Shown here one piece after another: positions 63,859-64,000 of a stretch of 64,000 nt of DNA. Position 1 is the stretch's first letter; every line of letters starts with the position of its first letter. The stretch is from Elusimicrobiota bacterium (GTDB lineage Bacteria; Elusimicrobiota; Elusimicrobia; UBA1565; UBA9628). Below the pieces are notes generated by a model. That model was not told the origin of the DNA. It searched no databases and was given only the letters and a program-made list of their open reading frames with translations. A program made the position numbers and the translations under genes. The DNA lies in NCBI GenBank assembly GCA_016218545.1, contig JACRDQ010000032.1:109925-173924 (forward strand). The letters run 5' to 3'.

Positions 63859-64000
63859 GGAAGGGGAATCCTGGAATGGGTCTTTGGACCTACGACGGTG
63901 CCTGGCATTGTATTGATTGTATTTTTCCTAGGAAAAATACAATCAATACAATGCCAGGCACCGTCGTAGGTCCAAAGACCCATTCCAGGATTCCCCTTCC
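63859..64000. repeat. Perfect palindrome of at least 142 bp reaching window end
   Basis: 71-nt arm GGAAGGGG...TTTTTCCT is followed without spacer by its exact reverse complement; centre CCTAGG at 63927-63932. Confidence 0.97.

Noticed and set aside
1-64000. CRISPR arrays, rRNA genes, prophage structural genes
   Set aside because: Looked for on both strands; none seen

Overview
This is a 64 kb window of a GC-rich bacterial chromosome or MAG. I could not determine the taxon from sequence alone. Coding density is high, about 55 genes. The first 12 kb carries a translationally coupled four-gene operon (4949-12222): a 4Fe-4S/FAD-NAD(P) oxidoreductase fused to a putative di-haem membrane domain, a 17-CxxCH cytochrome, a 23-CxxCH cytochrome and an outer-membrane beta-barrel-like protein. 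It looks like a complete inner-membrane-to-surface electron conduit and is my best candidate for an undescribed system. Next come two paralogous sigma-70 factors around a response regulator, a MauG/Ccp peroxidase pair, a pterin dehydratase-rhodanese fusion, SOD, an SbcCD-like pair, a B12/radical SAM protein with a possible STAS tail, a decayed HigBA module, a Cys-rich miniprotein, alpha-2-macroglobulin + PBP1C, HtpX/TerC/AI-2E transporter genes, an RRM protein with KWG repeats and a tRNA-like leader, and RecQ. The accessory segment 47.6-54.9 kb holds two DUF4143-type ATPases, an IS3 relic, and a 2.7 kb island bounded by a 41-bp tRNA-Thr direct repeat carrying an HNH endonuclease and a complete IS3-family element. 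Housekeeping genes follow (engB, peroxiredoxin, YyaL, YajQ). The window ends in a cluster of inverted repeats, including a perfect palindrome of at least 142 bp that reaches the last base. All calls come from reading the sequence and the supplied ORFs. No database search was run.
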